Shown here: positions 59,855-64,000 of the stretch, one piece after another
Position numbering within the stretch: the first letter of the stretch is position 1
Layout: each line of letters begins with the position of its first letter
NCBI GenBank assembly: GCA_036835325.1
Contig: DAITMF010000010.1
Coordinates: forward strand, 12,721-76,720
From: CAMCHP01 sp036835325
Lineage (GTDB): Bacteria > Bacteroidota > Bacteroidia > Flavobacteriales_D > Sanyastnellaceae
DNA length: 64,000 nucleotides
Reading direction: 5' to 3'
Made by a program: the position numbers and the translations under genes
The notes under the pieces: generated by a model
Databases searched by the model: none
What the model was told of the DNA's origin: nothing
What the model saw: the letters and a program-made list of their open reading frames with translations, nothing else

Positions 59855-62800
59855 ATGAGAGTCTCTTTACTGATTGCAGTGACCTTGCTTTTCGCGGCAA
59901 AGGCCTCACAGGCACAAACAAAAGCTGAAATCGTTGCGGCCGAGCGCGCTGCGGCTGCTCTTGACGCCAGTACGCGCGCCACGGGCTGTGCTCCTGCCAC
60001 GGCGTTGCGCGACTTGGAGTGGAACAACGTGCGTGCCCTTATCTCGACCAATGCCGTTTTATGGCACGACCGTTCGCAGAGCAACGGAGCCTATGAAGTA
60101 CCCAAAGGGAGCGGGTTGTCATCGATGTACGGTGGCTCCATCTGGATGGGCGGCCGATCACCCGATGGTCAGCTCAAACTTGCCGCCATGCGCTACGGGT
60201 CAACCGGGAGTGACTACTGGCCGGGTCCGCTCACCACCGATGGTGCGGCAGAAACCAATGAGTTGGTTTGCCAAGAGTACGACCGTTTTGAGCGTACCCT
60301 TCGCCTCGATGCCATTCGCCACCGCCAGTACTTCGATTGCATCAACTCGGATGACTGCGACTTGGCAGAGCTGAACCTTGAAGATTACGTTATCCCGTCG
60401 TACTTCTTCACCTACCCCGCCCAGGGCAATGTTGCCTTGGGTCAAGATTTCTACCTTGCCCCGTTTTATGATTACGATGGAGACGCCATCTATGACCCGA
60501 GTACCGGCGATTACCCTTGGTACGATTTCTTATCTGAAATCAACTGTGCCGAGCGCCGTCGCGAAGATCAGGTGCCGCTCTTCGGTGATGAAACCTACTA
60601 CTGGATTTTCAACGACAAAGGCAATGTGCACTCTGAGTCGCAGGGCGAGCCCATCGGCATGGAGGTGCGCGCACAAGCCTTCGCTTTCTCGACCAACGAC
60701 GAGATCAATAACATGACGTTTTACAACTTCGTGTTGATCAATCAAGGCACCCAAACGCTTACTGAAACCTACTTTGGCGTGTTTGTTGACAACGACATTG
60801 GCAATTTTGCTGACGACTACGTCGGATGCGATGTGCAGCGTGGCTTAGGCTACGGCTACAATGGCGATGCTTTTGACGAGCCGGGTGCTCTATCAGCCGG
60901 CTATGGTGCCAATCCACCTGCCCTCGGTGTCGACTTCTTTGAAGGGCCCTATCAAGATTCCGACGGTATCGATAACCCGCTTACGCCGGTGTTTGCAAAT
61001 GCGATTGACTCGTTGGGAATCCCCTATGGAGGAATTGGCATAGGCTACGGCGACGGCATTATTGACAATGAACGCTTCGGCATGCGGAAGTTCCTCTACT
61101 TCAACTTTACCGGAGGTCTTAACGGTTTGCCTACCCTCGCAGCAGAGTACTACAACTACATGCGCGGATTCTGGCGCAACGGCCAGCGCATGGCGTATGG
61201 CGGTGACGCGTTGAACCCCAACACAGGAGCCGATCTCAACATCCCTGCTGACTACATGTTCCCCGATGATACCGACCCCTTCAACTGGGGCACCTTGGGT
61301 GTGCCGGTTGAACCGTGGACGGAGCAAACCGCCGGTAATCCACCCGGCGACCGACTCTTCTTGCAAAGCGCAGGGCCCTTCGTGCTTCAGCCCGGTGACT
61401 ACAACAACATCACCGTGGGTGTGGTATGGGCGCGTGCAACGGGGGGTGATCCGTTTGAGTCGGTAGAGCTCCTCCGATTGGCCGATGACAAAGCGCAAGC
61501 ATTGTTTGACAACTGCTTTGAGATTGTATCGGGTCCTGACGCGCCTGATGTTGACGTGGTTGAGTTAGACCGTGAAATCATTCTCATCCTCTCCAATGAT
61601 AATCCGATTTCAAACAACTTCAATGAGAGCTACGTGGCCTTGGATGCCGCCATTCCAAGCTCTACCACTGACCTTGAACCGTTGAGCGATCTTGATCGAT
61701 CATACACCTTCCAAGGCTACCAGATCTATCAGCTGTCAGGGCCGACCGTTTCAGTGTCTGATTTGGGAGACATTGACAAAGCGCGCCTGCTTTTCACCGT
61801 TGACAAAGACGATGATATTGATGTGGTTATCAATTACACCCGTGACCAAACCATGGGCGTTCCTGTGGCACAGCTCATGGCCGACGGAGAAAATGCGGGC
61901 ATTCGCCACAGCTTCCGCATCCTCAACGATGCCTTTGCAAGCGGTGACCCGCGGTTGATCAACCACAAAACCTACTACTACCTTGTGCTCGCTTACGGCT
62001 ATAACAATTACGAGGAGTTCAACCCTGTGTTGCTCACCGGACAAGACGAACAGTACAAGGCCAGTCGATCGGCGGCCGGAGGCTCGGCCATTCGAGTTTA
62101 CACCGGCATACCTCACAAGCCGAACATTGGCGGTGGCGGAACCATCTTGAACTCCAGCTACGGAGACGGTGTGCCCATCACCCGCTTGGAAGGAACCGGT
62201 AACGGAAACAACTTCCTCGACATCTCTGCGGAGTCTGAGGCCGATATCTTGGCCAATAACATCGCTCAAGAACTTACCTACGTTCCCGGTCGTGGTCCGG
62301 TTGACATTAAAATCATCGACCCGCTCAATGTGCCTGCGGCCGACTTCGAATTGCGTCTGGCGCCCGAAGAAGACCTCGACCTGCGCCCCGGCGATGAAGC
62401 CTACTGGGTGTTAACCAACCTCACCATGCTCGAAGATGCCGACCCGGCCAACGACGAGCAAGCGGTGTACACCTCCAAGCAAACCATCGACGTGCTCACC
62501 GAAGAGGTGCTGCTCGAATGGGGCATCAGCATCGTCTTCCACCAGCACGAGTACACCGATAGCGGCCGCTTCACCACACCGGTGGGCCAAGGTCGAATTC
62601 GCTTCTCCGACCCTTCGCGCCCTTGGCTACAGGGTATCAGCGACCAAGAAGGCTTTAGCGAACTCAACTGGATTCGCTCAGGTACCCAAAACGCTGAAGG
62701 TGGCCTGCCTGAAGAGGTGGTGTTCAACGACCAACGTCCGGGTGACCCCCTCGATGAAGACCAACTCTACGAGGGCATTTTGGGAGGCACTTGGGCACCT

Positions 62801-64000
62801 TACTGCTTGGTGGCCGGCACCGATGTGGTAACTCCTGAAGGAAGCAACGAGTCGTTCTTCTCACCGTCTGTGGCTCCTACCACCGCCGCCTTTGCCGGTG
62901 TGTTGCAAAATGACAACTCCATCTCGCTCATCGGCAACGTTGACGTGGTTATCACCAGCGATAAATCCAAGTGGACCCGCTGCATGGTGTTTGAAATGCA
63001 ACCCAACGAAGACCTCGCTCAAAACCTCACAGGTGAAGACCCTGTGAAGATGGAGCCCCGTCGTCACCCTTCGGTTGACAAGAACGGGCGCACTGTGGCA
63101 GAAGGAGGTAACGCTGCCGAAGCCACCCTCAACGGTGCTCAACCCAATGGAATGGGCTGGTTCCCGGGCTACGCCATCGACGTGGGTACCGGTGAACGCC
63201 TCAACATGGCCTTCGGTGAAGACTCATGGATGGCTGCCGACAACGGCCGCGACATGATCTGGAACCCATCATCGCGCATCGTTTCACCACTCGGTACCAC
63301 CGTTTATGCCGGTGGTCAGCACTGGATCTATGTCTTCAAAAACCACCGCTACGAAGAAGCCAACGATGCCCTCATGCCGGCGTACGATCAAGGTCAGTAC
63401 ATCTATGAGCGCTTCCAAAACGGCGGTACTACCGATATCCGCCGCGTGTTCCGCGCTGCCACCTGGGTAGGGTCAGCATTGCTCAACGACGATTACAGCC
63501 TTTTGCCCATCGAGCAAGGCCTCATCCCCAACGATGTGCGCATTAGCCTGCGTGTGAGCAAAGAATACATGAAGTACTCACCGAGCCAGTTCGACTTCAA
63601 CGACTTCAGCACCTCAGACAACTTCTGGAACCCGCTGTACCGCTTCTCAACCCGCAACCAAGCTACTGTTGTTGGCCAAACTGCTGTGGTTGAAAGCCTG
63701 CTCGATGAAATCAACGTGGTGCCCAACCCGTACTACGCCTACTCGCAGTACGAAACCAGCAAGCTCGATAACCGCGTGAAAATCACCAACCTGCCCGAGG
63801 TGTGCACGGTGAGCATCTACAACCTGACAGGAACACTCATCCGTCAGTACCAGAAAGCTGACCCTACCACCTCACTCGATTGGGACCTCAAAAACGAGGT
63901 CAACGTGCCCATCGCCGGCGGTGTGTACCTCATCCACATCGATATTCCTGACGTGGGCGAGAAAGTCCTCAAGTGGTTCGGCGTCATGCGCCCAACCGAC
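59855..64000 (+). CDS. Very large secreted protein, probable T9SS client (cut by right edge)
   Basis: An uninterrupted frame from ATG 59855 to the last base, 1382 residues visible. The signal peptide is LLIAVTLLFAAKASQAQ. An early conserved-looking block GGSIWMGGRSPDGQLKLAA recalls a family of large T9SS-associated proteins in Bacteroidota. Asp-rich calcium-type loops (DYDGDAIYDP, DSDGIDNPL) suggest a surface protein. The final residues (INVVPNPYYAYSQYET, then VCTVSIYNLTGTLIRQY and KVLKWFGVMRPTD) are those of the T9SS-like C-terminal domain, so only a few codons are missing. A promoter-like TATCTTGC lies at 59830-59837, the same word as before the AddA-like gene. The function of the mature part is unknown. 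Confidence 0.85.
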   Translation, partial: MRVSLLIAVTLLFAAKASQAQTKAEIVAAERAAAALDASTRATGCAPATALRDLEWNNVRALISTNAVLWHDRSQSNGAYEVPKGSGLSSMYGGSIWMGGRSPDGQLKLAAMRYGSTGSDYWPGPLTTDGAAETNELVCQEYDRFERTLRLDAIRHRQYFDCINSDDCDLAELNLEDYVIPSYFFTYPAQGNVALGQDFYLAPFYDYDGDAIYDPSTGDYPWYDFLSEINCAERRREDQVPLFGDETYYWIFNDKGNVHSESQGEPIGMEVRAQAFAFSTNDEINNMTFYNFVLINQGTQTLTETYFGVFVDNDIGNFADDYVGCDVQRGLGYGYNGDAFDEPGALSAGYGANPPALGVDFFEGPYQDSDGIDNPLTPVFANAIDSLGIPYGGIGIGYGDGIIDNERFGMRKFLYFNFTGGLNGLPTLAAEYYNYMRGFWRNGQRMAYGGDALNPNTGADLNIPADYMFPDDTDPFNWGTLGVPVEPWTEQTAGNPPGDRLFLQSAGPFVLQPGDYNNITVGVVWARATGGDPFESVELLRLADDKAQALFDNCFEIVSGPDAPDVDVVELDREIILILSNDNPISNNFNESYVALDAAIPSSTTDLEPLSDLDRSYTFQGYQIYQLSGPTVSVSDLGDIDKARLLFTVDKDDDIDVVINYTRDQTMGVPVAQLMADGENAGIRHSFRILNDAFASGDPRLINHKTYYYLVLAYGYNNYEEFNPVLLTGQDEQYKASRSAAGGSAIRVYTGIPHKPNIGGGGTILNSSYGDGVPITRLEGTGNGNNFLDISAESEADILANNIAQELTYVPGRGPVDIKIIDPLNVPAADFELRLAPEEDLDLRPGDEAYWVLTNLTMLEDADPANDEQAVYTSKQTIDVLTEEVLLEWGISIVFHQHEYTDSGRFTTPVGQGRIRFSDPSRPWLQGISDQEGFSELNWIRSGTQNAEGGLPEEVVFNDQRPGDPLDEDQLYEGILGGTWAPYCLVAGTDVVTPEGSNESFFSPSVAPTTAAFAGVLQNDNSISLIGNVDVVITSDKSKWTRCMVFEMQPNEDLAQNLTGEDPVKMEPRRHPSVDKNGRTVAEGGNAAEATLNGAQPNGMGWFPGYAIDVGTGERLNMAFGEDSWMAADNGRDMIWNPSSRIVSPLGTTVYAGGQHWIYVFKNHRYEEANDALMPAYDQGQYIYERFQNGGTTDIRRVFRAATWVGSALLNDDYSLLPIEQGLIPNDVRISLRVSKEYMKYSPSQFDFNDFSTSDNFWNPLYRFSTRNQATVVGQTAVVESLLDEINVVPNPYYAYSQYETSKLDNRVKITNLPEVCTVSIYNLTGTLIRQYQKADPTTSLDWDLKNEVNVPIAGGVYLIHIDIPDVGEKVLKWFGVMRPTD

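Noticed and set aside
1..64000. CRISPR array, IS element, prophage, tRNA or rRNA
   Set aside because: No regularly spaced direct repeats, transposase or integrase motifs, or tRNA/rRNA sequence were recognised on either strand.

Overview
The window reads as a chromosomal segment of a Bacteroidota bacterium, probably from or near the Flavobacteriales. The evidence is a full-length sprA in a ruvA-sprA-gcvH context, a PorP/SprF protein, several secreted proteins with type IX secretion (T9SS) C-terminal signals, an ECF sigma/FecR/TonB-receptor system, families largely confined to the phylum (DUF4249, DUF4783, DUF6029, Omp28-like), and repeated Bacteroidota-type promoters (TAnnTTTG) just upstream of genes. 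Base composition looks close to half G+C. Gene density is high with many stop/start overlaps. No rRNA, tRNA, CRISPR array, transposase, integrase or phage gene was seen, so this is core chromosome rather than an island.

Layout. 1-712 (minus): the N-terminus of a LytS-type sensor kinase cut by the left edge, and an SdpI-like membrane protein. 831-5717 (plus): ECF sigma factor, TonB-dependent receptor with an STN signalling domain, DUF4249 lipoprotein and FecR-type anti-sigma factor. 5953-7731: GTPase BipA. 7732-12404 (minus): an exported thiol-redox cluster (T9SS-secreted thioredoxin-like protein, TlpA-like protein, DUF6029 outer-membrane protein, Omp28-like CxxC lipoprotein). 12786-13553: small T9SS-sorted protein. 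13673-26384 (plus): maeB, ruvA, sprA, gcvH, a VanZ-like protein and two tandem TonB paralogues. 26371-29268 (minus): a five-gene vitamin/cofactor operon (ribF, LRR protein, YkoF-like protein, PnuC-family transporter, NadR-like kinase). 29428-31175: atpD-atpC. 31195-33065 (minus): polytopic membrane protein and rlmH. 33242-35456: DUF4783 protein, nadC, YihY. 35453-41754 (minus): polysaccharide flippase, glycosyltransferase, AddB-like nuclease, TPR protein. 41774-44779 (plus): small orphan protein, murB, kelch-like T9SS protein. 44837-52451 (minus): PorP/SprF, a PorE-like protein lacking OmpA, and a giant PKD-repeat adhesin. 52577-56521 (minus): a probable copper-handling operon (Cys-rich small protein, MbnP, two MbnH-like di-haem proteins, YkgJ-like Cys-cluster protein). 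56587-59784: AddA-like helicase-nuclease. 59855 to the right edge: a very large T9SS-type secreted protein cut a few residues before its end.

How it fits together. The dominant theme is protein export to the surface and its upkeep: the T9SS translocon (SprA), a PorP/SprF partner, TonB energisers, five putative T9SS clients and exported redox proteins. A second theme is cofactor supply (nadC, ribF, PnuC-family import, NadR-like kinase). A third is DNA repair (RuvA, AddA-like, AddB-like).

The most unusual observation is a short DNA word, CATCCATCC (or its complement GGATGGATG). I found it at 14 places by eye, against roughly 0.5 expected for a random 9-mer on both strands of 64 kb. It is often followed by an A-tract and often sits at gene boundaries. 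The best candidate for an incompletely described protein system is the MbnP / double-MbnH / Cys-rich operon.
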